Source of the DNA: Campylobacterales bacterium
Lineage (GTDB): Bacteria > Campylobacterota > Campylobacteria > Campylobacterales > Sulfurospirillaceae
DNA length: 64,000 nucleotides
Reading direction: 5' to 3'
NCBI GenBank assembly: GCA_016930915.1
Contig: JAFGFU010000005.1
Span: 82,401 to 146,400, forward strand
Part shown: positions 44,266 through 54,795 of the stretch, in pieces
Layout: each line of letters begins with the position of its first letter
Position numbering within the stretch: the stretch's first letter is position 1
The notes under the pieces: model-generated
The model's input: the letters and a program-made list of their open reading frames with translations, nothing else
Database searches by the model: none
What the model was told of the DNA's origin: nothing
Program-made: the position numbers and the translations under genes

Positions 44266-45854
44266 TGCAAAAAGGCATTGGTTTTAAAATAGGCTTGACG
44301 CTTATTCCTTTGTTGTTGATTTGTTTTAGTGTGTTGCAATTTTTCATTGTTGGGGAGTTTAAAAAATCTTCCCAACTTCAAAGTGAAAACAACCTCGATT
44401 TGCTCAGTCAATCTGTTTTTCAAACGGTGCGAGCTACTATGAATCTAGGCGATAGGGCATTGATTGAGAAGTCTTTGCAAGATGCTGGGCAGATGAAAGG
44501 GATTAAAGAGCTGAAAATTCATCAGTCTTTAGCGGTCATTGAGACTTTTGGCATAGAAGCAAAACCTTCCAATGATGAAGCCATTGTTTCTATTTTCAAA
44601 AATTCCCATCCTCGCAATATTGAACTTGATGATGCACAGGGGCATCGTTTAAGGCTTTTAAAACCGCTTATTGCGGAAAAAGATTGTCTCTCTTGTCATC
44701 CAACGTCAAAAGAAGGTGATGTTTTAGGTGTTATGGATATGACTTTTTCGTTTGAGGCAATTGATGGCTATATTTCTCAAATCAGTTGGAAATTGGTGAG
44801 TATTTTTGCAATCTCACTTTTAGTCACTTCGGTTTTAATTATGCTAGTGCTTAAACGTGTCGTAGGAAATCCTTTAATACTTTTACGAGAGCGGGTGAGG
44901 GATTTAAGTGGTGGAAATGGCGATTTAAGAGCACGGCTTAATATTCAAAGCAAAGATGAAATGGGGGATATCGCTCGCTTTATTAATCTTTTTATTGAAA
45001 AAATTCACTCGATTATTGTGACGTCTCAGGGTATTTCTCAAAACGTTGACCATACTGGGGGAACGTTGAATATAAATGCAACAAATTTCTCTAAAAGTGT
45101 GGTAGAACAAGCCCATCAAATTGAGATGTCTTTTGATTTGATGAAACATATTGAGCAAAATCTTGATGAGTCAAAACGCTTAGCCATGAATACCGTTGAA
45201 GATAATAGTACTTCTTTTAGTGTATTAGAAGCCATGAGTTTTTCTTTAAATGAGGTGGTTCAAAAAATTAATAACGCCAGTGAAAATGAGCAAGAAATGG
45301 CGCAGCAAGTGCAAAGTGTTGTTTCTCAAACGAATCAGATTAAATCTATTTTAGCAATGATTAAAGAGATAGCCGATCAAACCAATCTTTTAGCTTTAAA
45401 TGCTGCCATTGAAGCCGCACGAGCGGGTGAGCATGGGCGTGGATTTTCTGTGGTAGCTGATGAAGTGCGAAAATTAGCAGAGAGAACTCAAAAATCATTG
45501 GCGGAGATTGATGCAACTATTAGTGTGATTGTACAAGGTGTGACGCAATTAAGTGATCATATGGAGCATAATGCACAAAATATTCATGATATTTCTAAGA
45601 GTGCATGTAAAGTAGAAGAAGAGACGCAAGAGACCAAAAAACGTACCTTAGAGTCTATGGAAGATGCTAAAAAAGCTTCGCAAAAAGTGCTAGAAATTGC
45701 TTCTATGACAACACAGATGATGGAACAAATGAAAAAAACATTGGGACTTTCTCACAACAATGAGAAAATTGCCGAAGAGTTGGCTCAAATTTCTCAAGTA
45801 ATGTTGAAAAATTCTCATACGCTTGATACAACGCTTTCAAGCTTTAAAGTGTAA
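44265..45854 (+). CDS. Methyl-accepting chemotaxis protein with a periplasmic c-type haem motif
   Basis: The 529-residue receptor starts at ATG 44265 (GTG 44262 is in frame). First membrane helix about 8-28, periplasmic domain to about 175, second helix ([17 protein letters not shown]), HAMP ([16 protein letters not shown]), then the signalling tip [20 protein letters not shown] and [24 protein letters not shown] sequence. The periplasmic domain contains C141 and C144 in [11 protein letters not shown], a CxxCH haem attachment site, as in the haem-binding Geobacter sensor domains. It probably senses redox, oxygen, nitric oxide or a haem ligand. Confidence 0.88.
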   Translation: MQKGIGFKIGLTLIPLLLICFSVLQFFIVGEFKKSSQLQSENNLDLLSQSVFQTVRATMNLGDRALIEKSLQDAGQMKGIKELKIHQSLAVIETFGIEAKPSNDEAIVSIFKNSHPRNIELDDAQGHRLRLLKPLIAEKDCLSCHPTSKEGDVLGVMDMTFSFEAIDGYISQISWKLVSIFAISLLVTSVLIMLVLKRVVGNPLILLRERVRDLSGGNGDLRARLNIQSKDEMGDIARFINLFIEKIHSIIVTSQGISQNVDHTGGTLNINATNFSKSVVEQAHQIEMSFDLMKHIEQNLDESKRLAMNTVEDNSTSFSVLEAMSFSLNEVVQKINNASENEQEMAQQVQSVVSQTNQIKSILAMIKEIADQTNLLALNAAIEAARAGEHGRGFSVVADEVRKLAERTQKSLAEIDATISVIVQGVTQLSDHMEHNAQNIHDISKSACKVEEETQETKKRTLESMEDAKKASQKVLEIASMTTQMMEQMKKTLGLSHNNEKIAEELAQISQVMLKNSHTLDTTLSSFKV

Positions 45855-45880
45855 TGCAAAGGGCAGTTAAGCCTTTTGCA
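45855..45880. terminator. Terminator between the chemoreceptor and ABC-F genes
   Basis: TGCAAAGGGC (45855-45864) pairs with GCCTTTTGCA (45871-45880) with one G-T pair and a 6-nt loop. It overlaps the last codons of the convergent ABC-F gene. Confidence 0.6.
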
Positions 45881-47816
45881 TCATCTCTACTTTTTCTTCA
45901 ATCAGCAGTAATTCTTCAATCAGAGGCTCTAATGAAGCCTCTTTTTCTTCGAGTGTTTTTGAGAGTTGTGTCAGTCCAATGTTTTGGTAACACGCTGGAT
46001 TTGAAAGGCACGTTTTAATCTCTTTGATTTCATCTTCTAAGGTTTGAATCTGCAAGGGGAGTGTTTCAAGCAGACGTTGCTCTTTGTAGCTCAGTTTTGT
46101 CGGTGGTGTCTCTTTTGTTTTTTGTGTTTTTGGCTCTTCTTTTGGCGTGAATTCAGATGTTTCCATCATCTCCAGCTCTTTAATCTCTTTTTCAATTTCT
46201 AAATATTCGCTGTAGCCTTGATAACTCTCTTCTACAATACCTTCACCTTTGAAAACATAGAGTTTTTGGGCTATTTTATCAACAAAATAACGATCATGAC
46301 TCACAAAAATAACCGCTCCATTAAAACTTTGAATGTACTCTTCTAAAATGTTAATTGTTGGAATATCCAAATCATTGGTTGGCTCATCTAAAATGAGACA
46401 ATCCACTTCTTGCGCAAAAAGAAGAGCTAAAGCGACACGATTTTTTTCGCCACCGCTTAGCACACCCACTTTTTTGTTTAAATCTTCTTTGGGAAAGAGA
46501 AAGTTTTTGAGGTAACCAAAAACGTGCATATTTTTGCCCTTAACATCAACTCTATCGCCACCATTGGGACAAAACGTTTCAATCAGGTCTTTGTTTTCAT
46601 CCAGCATAGAGCGTTGTTGGTCAAAATAGCCAATTTTGAAATCACCTTTATTGAAAACACCACTATCCACACTTAAATCCCCAAGGAGAATTTTTAAGAG
46701 TGTCGATTTTCCCGCTCCATTTTTACCCACAATCGCAATACGGTCTTTTTGTAAAATACGGGTTGTGAAATCGCTGATGAGCAGTTTCTCGCCAAGTTTT
46801 TTATGGATGTTGTACATTTCAAAGAGCATTTTTTGTTTGTTTAGGATTTTTTCACCGTTAAAATTATGCTTTTCTCTCTCTAGTTCTAGTTTAAGTTTTT
46901 TCACCAAAGAGGGATTTTTTTTCGCGTTTTCACGCAGTTCAAATACGCGCTGTTTTCGACCTTCATTGCGTTTGAGACGTGCTTTAACACCTCTTCTTAA
47001 CCACTCTTCTTCGCCTTTGAGGTATTTGAGAAGATTTTCATGCTGTTTTTGAAGTGAGAGAATCAAAAGTTCTTTATTGACAAGATAATTTTCATAGCCT
47101 CCTTCAAAACTGCGCAAGCTTCCCTCATCAATTTCAATCGTTCGAGTTGCTAAATGGTCGATAAAATAACGATCATGCGAGATAAAGAGCAGGGTGAATT
47201 TTCCTTTTAAAATCATCTCTTCTAAAAATTCCACCATATAAACATCCAAATGGTTCGTTGGCTCATCCAAGAGCAAAATATCTGGTTTTTGCAAGATAAG
47301 CCCAGCTAGCGTTACACGGCGTTGTTCGCCTCCGCTTAACAGATTAACATCGCTGTTTTCAAACTGTTTGAGGTCAAATTCCTGTAAGACTTTTTCAATT
47401 TTTTCATCCAAACTCCATGCGTCATGAATATCTAAAAATGTAGCAAGGTGGCTTTGTTCGTGTAAAAGAGCATCATTGTGAAAATCAGACTCAAGCAACA
47501 CTAAAATTTCATCGTAGCGAAGTTTGGCATTTTTAAGCTCTTTTAATTCCTCTTCAATCGCCTCTTTGACATTCATCCCCTCTTTAAAACGAGGCGTTTG
47601 GTCTAACATACCGACTTTAATATTTTTTTGCAAAATCCTTCGTCCCTCATCGGCTTCTAATATGCCATAAACGATTTTCATGAGGGTCGATTTTCCGCCA
47701 CCATTTTTTCCAATAATCGCTACACGCTCTCCTTCGTGGAGTGAAAAATCAACATTGGTTAAAATTTTCTGGGTTTCGTATGCTTTGTGTATTCCAATTA
47801 AATCTAACAGTGCCAA
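45867..47816 (-). CDS. ABC-F family ATPase (Uup-like)
   Basis: The 649-residue soluble twin-ATPase starts at TTG 47816 with GAGG upstream. Walker A motifs are GKNGGGKST and GKNGAGKST; signatures are LSGGEQRRV and LSGGEKNRV; Walker B regions are ILLLDEPTNHLD and CLILDEPTNDLD. A charged linker and a C-terminal coiled coil (QIQTLEDEIKEIK) match Uup. ABC-F proteins act on the ribosome and relieve stalling. No membrane domain is present. Confidence 0.9.
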   Translation of the reverse strand: MALLDLIGIHKAYETQKILTNVDFSLHEGERVAIIGKNGGGKSTLMKIVYGILEADEGRRILQKNIKVGMLDQTPRFKEGMNVKEAIEEELKELKNAKLRYDEILVLLESDFHNDALLHEQSHLATFLDIHDAWSLDEKIEKVLQEFDLKQFENSDVNLLSGGEQRRVTLAGLILQKPDILLLDEPTNHLDVYMVEFLEEMILKGKFTLLFISHDRYFIDHLATRTIEIDEGSLRSFEGGYENYLVNKELLILSLQKQHENLLKYLKGEEEWLRRGVKARLKRNEGRKQRVFELRENAKKNPSLVKKLKLELEREKHNFNGEKILNKQKMLFEMYNIHKKLGEKLLISDFTTRILQKDRIAIVGKNGAGKSTLLKILLGDLSVDSGVFNKGDFKIGYFDQQRSMLDENKDLIETFCPNGGDRVDVKGKNMHVFGYLKNFLFPKEDLNKKVGVLSGGEKNRVALALLFAQEVDCLILDEPTNDLDIPTINILEEYIQSFNGAVIFVSHDRYFVDKIAQKLYVFKGEGIVEESYQGYSEYLEIEKEIKELEMMETSEFTPKEEPKTQKTKETPPTKLSYKEQRLLETLPLQIQTLEDEIKEIKTCLSNPACYQNIGLTQLSKTLEEKEASLEPLIEELLLIEEKVEMMQKA

Positions 47817-47879
47817 AGCGGTGCCTCATTTCATTTTTTGGCGTATTATACCATGATGTCTTACTGCACGAAAAGAGGA

Positions 47880-47900
47880 GGGAATGTCTAGTACATTCCC
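47880..47900 (-). terminator. Hairpin after the minus-strand chemoreceptor gene
   Basis: GGGAATGT (47880-47887) pairs with ACATTCCC (47893-47900) around a 5-nt loop, 15 bp beyond the receptor stop. The T-tract on the minus strand is interrupted, so it may be only a partial terminator before the ABC-F gene. Confidence 0.55.
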
Positions 47901-47914
47901 TAAAAGCAAAGGAT

Positions 47915-49525
47915 TTAAGAGCGGAATTGGTTGAGTTTAAGGTTGAGATTTTCAGCCAATTTAGAGAGGTGATCTGCTGCGGAAGCTATTTCTTCAACAC
48001 TTCTGGCATTTTCACTGGTAATAGCGTTGATATTGTTTACCATGTTTACAATTTTATCGGTGTCTTGGGCTATTTTTTGCGAGTTATTTGCGCTCATGGT
48101 AACACTTTGAACACTGGTTTGCATGACTTCAGTTGTTCCTACGATGGTTTTTTCAACGCCACTGGAAACGGTGGAGAGCCTTTGGATATTTTTGGCATTT
48201 TTATTCATCTGCTCTGAGGAGTCAACAATAGCTTGGACAATAACATTAATGGTCGCATTAATTTCTGTAAGAGATGATTGTGTTCGCTCTGCTAATTTTC
48301 GTACTTCATCCGCAACGACAGCAAAGCCACGTCCGTGTTCACCCGCACGTGCGGCTTCAATAGCAGCATTGAGTGCTAGAAGGTTGGTTTGGTCAGCAAT
48401 GTCGGAGATGACGGTGAGGATTTGTTTTACCTGTTCAGCATCGTGGCTCATTTGTTCCAATTTTTGGGCAAGAATACTTTGCTCATTGCTTGCGGATTCA
48501 ACTTCATTACGAAGAGAAATAACCTCATTTTTAGCGTAATCCAAACGATTTTCTGCCTTAGAAATTTCCTCTTTCATATTTTCAGAGAGTTTACTCGTCT
48601 CTTGTACAAAGGTTTTAATGGTTGCAATCTCTGAAATGGTATTGGAAACGATGGTTGAGCTTTGCTCAGCATTACGTCCAATTTGCATACTCGTGGTACT
48701 TAGTTCATGGGAAACGGAAGCATTTTCATTGGAGGAGTGTTTGGCATCGACAATGGTATGTTCTAGGGCTTCAACTAAGTGATTAAAACTATCGACGATT
48801 TCTCTGATTTCATTGGTTTTATTATAAGCAATGCGAAATTTCAACTCTTTTTTATTAACAAAATGGGTAATGCTATCACGAACGAGATGAACGCCTTCTA
48901 AGATGTTTTTACGAATCATATGCCCAATGACAATACAGGAAAGTAAAACAGAAAGGGAGAGAAAAATCATCATAGTGTTGGCATTATCTTTAATGGAAGC
49001 GGCATCTTTCGCTTCGTGTTGGGCAAGCTCTTGGTTAAATGTCATATGCTTATCCAAAGCTTGGGTAAAAGCTAATAAAGAGGGGCGGTTAGCATTAAGC
49101 ACTTTAGCGGCTTCTTGATTTTTGTTTTCAGAGGAGAGTTTCATAATATTTTCTAAAATGGTATAAGCTTTGGCAAGGGTTTCTTTATCTTTGATCAGAA
49201 GGGCTTTATCTTCATCGTTGGAGAGCATGGTTTCATAAGTGCTTAAACTTTTATCAATGCTTTGTTTGACTTTTTGAATTGCTTCTTCTGATTTTTTCAT
49301 GCTTTGTGTATCTTCGGTGGAAATATGCTCCCAAATATTAAGGCGTAAGCGATAGCCATTTTGCATCACTTCATTGAGCAGATGAATACTTGGCAAGGAA
49401 TTAACATTGGCGTAGTTTGTTTCGTCATAAACTTTATTCATTTTTGTGAATCCTATGAAAAAGACACCTGAAATACCTATTAACATGATAAAAAGCATCA
49501 TGTATAACTGTTTTGAAAGATTCAT
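47915..49525 (-). CDS. Methyl-accepting chemotaxis protein with four-helix-bundle sensor
   Basis: The 536-residue receptor has helix 1 at about 8-28 ([20 protein letters not shown]), a periplasmic region of about 155 residues predicted as a four-helix bundle, helix 2 near 183-203, HAMP, and the signalling tip [20 protein letters not shown] with [24 protein letters not shown] sequence. Its tip is nearly identical to the haem receptor at 44265, so both probably join the same array. The ligand is unknown. Confidence 0.9.
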   Translation of the reverse strand: MNLSKQLYMMLFIMLIGISGVFFIGFTKMNKVYDETNYANVNSLPSIHLLNEVMQNGYRLRLNIWEHISTEDTQSMKKSEEAIQKVKQSIDKSLSTYETMLSNDEDKALLIKDKETLAKAYTILENIMKLSSENKNQEAAKVLNANRPSLLAFTQALDKHMTFNQELAQHEAKDAASIKDNANTMMIFLSLSVLLSCIVIGHMIRKNILEGVHLVRDSITHFVNKKELKFRIAYNKTNEIREIVDSFNHLVEALEHTIVDAKHSSNENASVSHELSTTSMQIGRNAEQSSTIVSNTISEIATIKTFVQETSKLSENMKEEISKAENRLDYAKNEVISLRNEVESASNEQSILAQKLEQMSHDAEQVKQILTVISDIADQTNLLALNAAIEAARAGEHGRGFAVVADEVRKLAERTQSSLTEINATINVIVQAIVDSSEQMNKNAKNIQRLSTVSSGVEKTIVGTTEVMQTSVQSVTMSANNSQKIAQDTDKIVNMVNNINAITSENARSVEEIASAADHLSKLAENLNLKLNQFRS

Positions 49526-49639
49526 AATAACCCCTTTTGTATTGAAAAATAGGATTCTAATCTAATAATCCTAATAAATTTATAAATCTAAGCCTTTATA
49601 TGTAAAAAGGTTTAGATTTGACTTTATTTCTCGTCGCAT

Positions 49640-49645
49640 TATAAT
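49640..49645 (+). promoter_or_regulatory. -10 box for the M48 peptidase operon
   Basis: TATAAT in GCATTATAATC lies about 100 bp before the chosen start, with a TACATGTA motif 22 bp downstream at 49667, near the expected transcript start. Confidence 0.5.
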
Positions 49646-49740
49646 CTTCGATTGTTGTATATGCGTTACATGTATTTATAAAATATTGAAGAAAAATTGC
49701 TATGATTGCAAGCAATTGTTTTTTAAAGGATGTATGTTTG

Positions 49741-50955
49741 ATGATTTGGATAATACTCGTTTTGTATGCCATGTACAGTGGTATTAAAATATATGCGGCA
49801 ATGGCCGAGATGGGTTATGTTTTAGAGGCTAAAAAGTGGAAACCTGTTATTCTCTCTGCTCACAATTATGAAAAAGCAGCTGCGTATAAAATTGCAGTGC
49901 AAAAATTTACCATTTTAAGTACTTTGTATGATACGGTGGTATTTGCAGGTTGGATACTCTTTGGGCTTTCGTATTTAAGTACGTATGTTATTTTTGAAAA
50001 TACGTTGATGCATTCTGTAGCACTTATCATGCTTTTTATTGCGATTAACTATGTTTTAATGCTCCCTTTTGAGCTCTATCAAACGTTTGGTTTAGATAAA
50101 AAATTTGGTTTTTCTACTATTGATGTAAGAACATTTTTCTTTGATCAGATGAAATCAGCTGTGATGTTTATCCTCTTTGGTGGGGCTTTTTTTTGGGCGA
50201 TGAGTGCGATTATTGCAAGTTTTAATTATTGGTGGTTTTATGGCTTTTTATTTTCATTGGGCGTAATTTTATTTATTAACATGATTTATCCCATTGTCAT
50301 TGTCCCTTTGTTTAATAAACTAACTCCTTTAGAAGATGAGCATTTGAAAAGCTCTATCGAAACGTTATTAAGGGAAGCGGGGCTTAAAAGTAGTGGGGTG
50401 TTTAGTTTGGATGCAAGTAAGCGTGATAATCGTTTGAATGCTTATTTTGGAGGTTTGGGAAGTTCAAAGCGTGTGGTCTTATTTGATACCTTAATTGCAA
50501 AACTTGAAAAACACGAACTCTTAGCGGTTTTAGGGCATGAGTTGGGACATTTTAAACACAAAGATATTTTAAAAAATATTGCCTCTAGTGCTTTGATGCT
50601 TTTTATTATGTTTGCACTCTTTGGCAATCTTCCTCAAAGCCTTTTTGAATCTTTACATGTAAAGAAAGAAGCATTTAGCATTATGGTTTTATTTTTACTC
50701 TTTTCACCGCTTATTTCTTTTGTTTTAATGCCTTTATTTGGCTTAATGAGTCGTTATAATGAGTACAGAGCAGATGAATATGGCAGTATGTGTGAAAGTA
50801 AAGAGGCATTATGTTCCGCATTGGTCAAACTTGCAGATGAAAATAAAAGTTTTCCTTTTTCACACCCTTTAAGCATTGCACTTTATTTTACCCATCCACC
50901 TTTAACGCAACGTTTAGAAAAATTAGGAATGCGTTTTTCAAAGGAAGATCAGTGA
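49741..50955 (+). CDS. M48-family membrane zinc peptidase (Ste24/HtpX-like)
   Basis: About 404 residues from ATG 49741 with AAAGGA upstream; an in-frame ATG at 49702 would add 13 residues. It has an N-terminal membrane helix, several more helices, and the zinc motif LGHELGHFKH near residue 263 with the third ligand Glu in YNEYRADEYGS. This is the architecture of CAAX-protease Ste24 relatives. It probably acts in membrane protein quality control. prmC overlaps its stop. Confidence 0.9.
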   Translation: MIWIILVLYAMYSGIKIYAAMAEMGYVLEAKKWKPVILSAHNYEKAAAYKIAVQKFTILSTLYDTVVFAGWILFGLSYLSTYVIFENTLMHSVALIMLFIAINYVLMLPFELYQTFGLDKKFGFSTIDVRTFFFDQMKSAVMFILFGGAFFWAMSAIIASFNYWWFYGFLFSLGVILFINMIYPIVIVPLFNKLTPLEDEHLKSSIETLLREAGLKSSGVFSLDASKRDNRLNAYFGGLGSSKRVVLFDTLIAKLEKHELLAVLGHELGHFKHKDILKNIASSALMLFIMFALFGNLPQSLFESLHVKKEAFSIMVLFLLFSPLISFVLMPLFGLMSRYNEYRADEYGSMCESKEALCSALVKLADENKSFPFSHPLSIALYFTHPPLTQRLEKLGMRFSKEDQ

Positions 50956-51770
50956 AAATTAAAGAGTGCTTGTCTTTGGGCGTAGCGTGTTTAAAAGAGG
51001 TGACACCGATTCCTCAAAAAGAGACGATGTTACTATTGGGTGAATGCTTAGATAAAGAGATGAGCTGGATAGTTTCACATAGTGATGATATAATCCTTAA
51101 TGAATGGTTTTATAGCGCACTCAAGCGTCGTGCGAATCATGAACCTTTGGAGTATATTTTAGGGTGTGCTTCTTTTTATGACAGAGAATTTGCTGTGGAT
51201 TCACGGGTGTTGATTCCACGACCTGAGACTGAAATTTTGGTTGATAAGGCGGTTCTATTAGCAAAAGATTTATCGAAGCAAGCACATATTGTAGAAATTG
51301 GATGTGGGAGTGGTATTGTCAGTATTATGCTTGCTCTTATGCTTCCAGATGTCAAAATAACCGCAGTTGATATTTCCAGTGATGCTTTACATGTAAGCCA
51401 GAAAAATGCTTTGAAACACGGTGTTTATGAGCGAATTTCTTTTATACAGGGAAGTTATTTGGATGGAGTCAATGAACCTATCGATATGATTGTCTCTAAT
51501 CCTCCTTATATTGCAAAAGATGAGCCTTTAGGGAAAGGGCTTGCTTTTGAGCCTTCTTTGGCACTTTTTGGTGGAGAGAAGGGCGATGAGATGTTGTGTC
51601 ATATTATTGATTTGTTTATGAGTCAAAAGGTTAAAATGTTGGTGTGTGAAATGGGATACGATCAAAAATTACCATTGCAAGAGTATTGCATTCAACATGG
51701 ACTTAAGCCTACATTTTATAAAGATTTAGCAGGGTTAGATCGAGGTTTTTTTATTCAGGAGAAGCGATGA
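50952..51770 (+). CDS. prmC: Peptide chain release factor glutamine methyltransferase PrmC
   Basis: The 272-residue enzyme starts at GTG 50952 and overlaps the peptidase end by 4 nt. It methylates the GGQ Gln of release factors. IPRPETEILVDKA, the SAM motif VEIGCGSGIVSIMLA and the catalytic NPPY in MIVSNPPYIAKDEPL are diagnostic. A TACATGTA motif at 51388 encodes Leu-His-Val-Ser within the fold. Its stop overlaps the next start. Confidence 0.94.
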   Translation: MKIKECLSLGVACLKEVTPIPQKETMLLLGECLDKEMSWIVSHSDDIILNEWFYSALKRRANHEPLEYILGCASFYDREFAVDSRVLIPRPETEILVDKAVLLAKDLSKQAHIVEIGCGSGIVSIMLALMLPDVKITAVDISSDALHVSQKNALKHGVYERISFIQGSYLDGVNEPIDMIVSNPPYIAKDEPLGKGLAFEPSLALFGGEKGDEMLCHIIDLFMSQKVKMLVCEMGYDQKLPLQEYCIQHGLKPTFYKDLAGLDRGFFIQEKR

Positions 51771-52240
51771 AAAGTTTTACATTACTCTATTTAGGTTTTT
51801 TAGGTATTGCTATTGGTGTGGAAATAGCCGCAGGTGCATTGGTTGCACCTATTATTTTTTTTCCACAGAAGTATTTAGGTGAGGGTGTATTAACTCATTT
51901 TCAAAGTGGAATTTTAATGACACAGGTTTTTTTAAAGATGAATATTCTCATTGGTTTTGTAGCCCTTTATAGTATTATTTATGAAGTGCAAGTCATGATG
52001 GCACGCAAAAACAATGACTTTTTTTCATTAATTTTATCGCTTAGTGTTCTTATTTCTACAGGACTTTTTCTTTTTTATTACACTCCATTTATTGTTCATA
52101 CCCAGCAATTAGGAGTAGAACAGACTGCAACACAAGCATTTTCTACAATGCACAAACAGAGTGAATGGGTGATTAAAGTTTTAATGCTAACACAAGTAGT
52201 ACTTTTTATAAGAAGAGGATGGTTGTTACATACAAAATAG
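51767..52240 (+). CDS. DUF4149-type membrane protein
   Basis: The 157-residue protein has four predicted membrane helices (LLYLGFLGIAIGVEIAAGALV first). The helix pattern and GALVAPIIFF segment resemble the DUF4149/TMEM205-like family. It is translationally coupled to prmC. The function is unknown. Confidence 0.7.
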   Translation: MKSFTLLYLGFLGIAIGVEIAAGALVAPIIFFPQKYLGEGVLTHFQSGILMTQVFLKMNILIGFVALYSIIYEVQVMMARKNNDFFSLILSLSVLISTGLFLFYYTPFIVHTQQLGVEQTATQAFSTMHKQSEWVIKVLMLTQVVLFIRRGWLLHTK

Positions 52241-52263
52241 ATAAGAAGCAAAAGCTTCTTATC
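52240..52263. terminator. Bidirectional terminator between the DUF4149 gene and ftsZ
   Basis: GATAAGAAGC (52240-52249) pairs perfectly with GCTTCTTATC (52254-52263) around AAAA. It follows one stop and lies 25 bp from the converging ftsZ stop. Confidence 0.8.
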
Positions 52264-52288
52264 GTTTAAGAGGGATAGAGAAGAAGGA

Positions 52289-53404
52289 TTAATCCATTTG
52301 ATGTCGAATGAACGTTGGAATATCAAGATAATCATCTTGACCTTCATATCCGCCACTGACTTTTTTCATACGTAAAATACGTTCTTTTTTTATTGCTTCT
52401 TGATTGCTATTAAGCATTTTAAGCTCTTTTGCTTCTGCTTTATTTTCAAATCCTGTTGCAACAATGGTTACCTTTACACTGTTCTCAGGCATATTGGCAT
52501 CGGTTGTTGTACCAAAAATAACATCAGCATCTTCATCTGCACAATCCATAATAAGTCCCATGGCAGAGCTAATTTCATTAAGAGGATAGGTTGGTGGAAG
52601 TTGGAAATGAACAAGAACACCTAATGCCCCATTGATAGACATATTATCAAGCAATGGAGATTCAATAGCACTTTTGATGGCTTCAACAGCAGCATCTTCA
52701 CCTGTACTTTCACCAATACCCATAAGTGCCATACCTCGATGACTCATAACTGTTTGTACGTCTGCAAAGTCGACGTTAATATCGCTTTGACCAGAAGAGA
52801 GAACCACTAAACTCATACCACCAACCGCACGGCTTAAAACATCATCAACAATTTTAAAACTATCTTTAATGCCAAATTTTGAATCAACAATAGAAAGCAG
52901 TTTGTCATTAGGAATGATAACAATAGAATCACTCTCTTTTCTTAGCTCGTTAATACCAATATCTGCAAGTTTCGCTCTTTTTTTACCTTCAAATAAAAAT
53001 GGATGTGTTACAACGGCAACGGTTAAAGCCCCAATTTCTTTGGCTGCTTGTGCAACAACAGGTGCTGCTCCTGTTCCTGTTCCCCCGCCAAAACCAGAGG
53101 CAATAAACACAATATCTGCTTTTTCTAAGGAGCTTTTAATTTCTTCATAACTTTCCAATGCAGATTCACGACCTATATCTGGGCGCATACCTGCACCCAA
53201 TCCTTTGCGACCTAGTTGGATTTTTGTTTTTGCCAAACAGTGTTCAAGGGCTTGTGCGTCAGTATTTGCAGCAATGAGTTCAATCCCATTGACTCCTTCG
53301 CGTACCATGTGGTTAATCATATTTCCACCGCCACCGCCAACACCGATAACTTTGATTTTAGCGCCATAAACACATTTTGATTCTTCTATGCTAAATCCGT
53401 TCAT
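52289..53404 (-). CDS. ftsZ: Cell division protein FtsZ
   Basis: The 371-residue tubulin-like GTPase forms the division ring. It has KVIGVGGGGGNMINHM, the tubulin signature GGGTGTGAAPVVA, and a conserved C-terminal peptide (DDYLDIPTFIRHQ) that binds FtsA. The length is slightly short compared with E. coli FtsZ because of a short linker. It follows ftsA by 14 nt. No TACATGTA site occurs between 51.4 and 57.6 kb, which covers this cluster. Confidence 0.97.
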   Translation of the reverse strand: MNGFSIEESKCVYGAKIKVIGVGGGGGNMINHMVREGVNGIELIAANTDAQALEHCLAKTKIQLGRKGLGAGMRPDIGRESALESYEEIKSSLEKADIVFIASGFGGGTGTGAAPVVAQAAKEIGALTVAVVTHPFLFEGKKRAKLADIGINELRKESDSIVIIPNDKLLSIVDSKFGIKDSFKIVDDVLSRAVGGMSLVVLSSGQSDINVDFADVQTVMSHRGMALMGIGESTGEDAAVEAIKSAIESPLLDNMSINGALGVLVHFQLPPTYPLNEISSAMGLIMDCADEDADVIFGTTTDANMPENSVKVTIVATGFENKAEAKELKMLNSNQEAIKKERILRMKKVSGGYEGQDDYLDIPTFIRHQMD

Positions 53405-53418
53405 CCCTCTTACCCCTC

Positions 53419-54795
53419 TTAAAATAATTGTGTTAATCTATTCCATAGTTTAGAACCAAAGCCCTCACTATGTTCTTCTTGGATATTTGCAAGATCTTTA
53501 AGTTTTTCCTTTGCATTATCCGCTGGAAGTGCTGCTATATCATTTTCATTGACGTTGTCATTCTCATCATCAAAAAGTGTTTCTTGATGATGATGGCGAC
53601 TTGGTTCAATACTTTCTTCTTTGTAACGTAACTTTTTATTGGAATCAATTTCATACGGTGTGAAATGACCACCACCGTATAAGATTAAACCAATAGCTGT
53701 TGCATAGCTAGGATCTCTAAGTGTTTCAAAAAGCCCATCTATCTCTTTTGGTTTAGCAACCCTAATAGGCATGTTATCAAAAATAGCAGAAGCTAATTCT
53801 CGAATGCCTTCTAGTTTTGTCATGCCACCTGTTAGAACAACACCCGCCCCAATTTGTTCTTTAAAACCACTATCTTCTAGTGCTTTTGCTAAAATCATCA
53901 AGGTTTCTTCCACTCGAACATAAATAACATTAGAAACAATATTTAGGGACACTTCATGGGTCGAACCATCATCTCCAATAATAGGGAGTTCGATTAAATC
54001 ATTGGAATTATTTTTAAGTGAACCATAATTGAGTTTAATCTCTTCAGCCGCACTGAGTGGTGTATGTAACGCTGTTGATAAATCATTGGTAATATTTAAA
54101 GAGCCTACACCCAAATAATCATTGAAGCGCATTGAGTTGCCCGCATGAATCATAATGTCACACGTTGCGCCACCCATATCAATGACAGCAACACCGAGTT
54201 CTCTTTCATCATGATTTAAAACAGAAATCGCAGAAGCATAACCACCTAAAACAATGTTATCAATTTCAACACCTGCTAATTTAACAGCTTTTTTAAGGTT
54301 ACTGAGTGAAGATTTTTGTGCAGTAATAATATGTACTTGAACTTCAAGACGTGCCCCGTTCATCCCTAGTGGGTCTTCAATAAATTCTTGATCATCTACT
54401 TTGAAATTATAAGGTAGGACGTGAAGTTTTTCATATTCATTGGGAATGTTCGCATTATGGTCTGCCATTTGCATGGCACGATTAATCTCTTTAATACCAA
54501 TATCACGGTTGGGAATATTAACAATGCCACTACTATCAACGCTTTTTGTATAGGCACCAGAAATAGAAACGACTACTTTCTCGTACTGTGTACCAGCTAC
54601 GCGTTTTGCATCATTCAGTGCACTGCGAATAGATTTGGAAGCAAGGTCAATATTGGTAATAATACCTTTTTTAAGACCTTGAGATTTCGAAATCCCTGCT
54701 CCTAAGACTTTAATGTCACCATCATCGTTTTTTTGAGCAATAATAGCGCAAATCTTGGTTGAACCGATGTCAATACCTAAAATTGTAGTGCTCAA
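53419..54795 (-). CDS. ftsA: Cell division protein FtsA
   Basis: The 458-residue actin-like membrane tether for FtsZ starts at TTG 54795 (AAAGGA six bases upstream), directly after the stop of the chaperone gene. Motifs are LGIDIGSTKICAIIA, GVAVIDMGGATCDIMIH and GVVLTGGMTKLEG. The C-terminal amphipathic helix GSKLWNRLTQLF targets the membrane. An acidic linker precedes it. Order ppiD-like, ftsA, ftsZ. Confidence 0.96.
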   Translation of the reverse strand: MSTTILGIDIGSTKICAIIAQKNDDGDIKVLGAGISKSQGLKKGIITNIDLASKSIRSALNDAKRVAGTQYEKVVVSISGAYTKSVDSSGIVNIPNRDIGIKEINRAMQMADHNANIPNEYEKLHVLPYNFKVDDQEFIEDPLGMNGARLEVQVHIITAQKSSLSNLKKAVKLAGVEIDNIVLGGYASAISVLNHDERELGVAVIDMGGATCDIMIHAGNSMRFNDYLGVGSLNITNDLSTALHTPLSAAEEIKLNYGSLKNNSNDLIELPIIGDDGSTHEVSLNIVSNVIYVRVEETLMILAKALEDSGFKEQIGAGVVLTGGMTKLEGIRELASAIFDNMPIRVAKPKEIDGLFETLRDPSYATAIGLILYGGGHFTPYEIDSNKKLRYKEESIEPSRHHHQETLFDDENDNVNENDIAALPADNAKEKLKDLANIQEEHSEGFGSKLWNRLTQLF

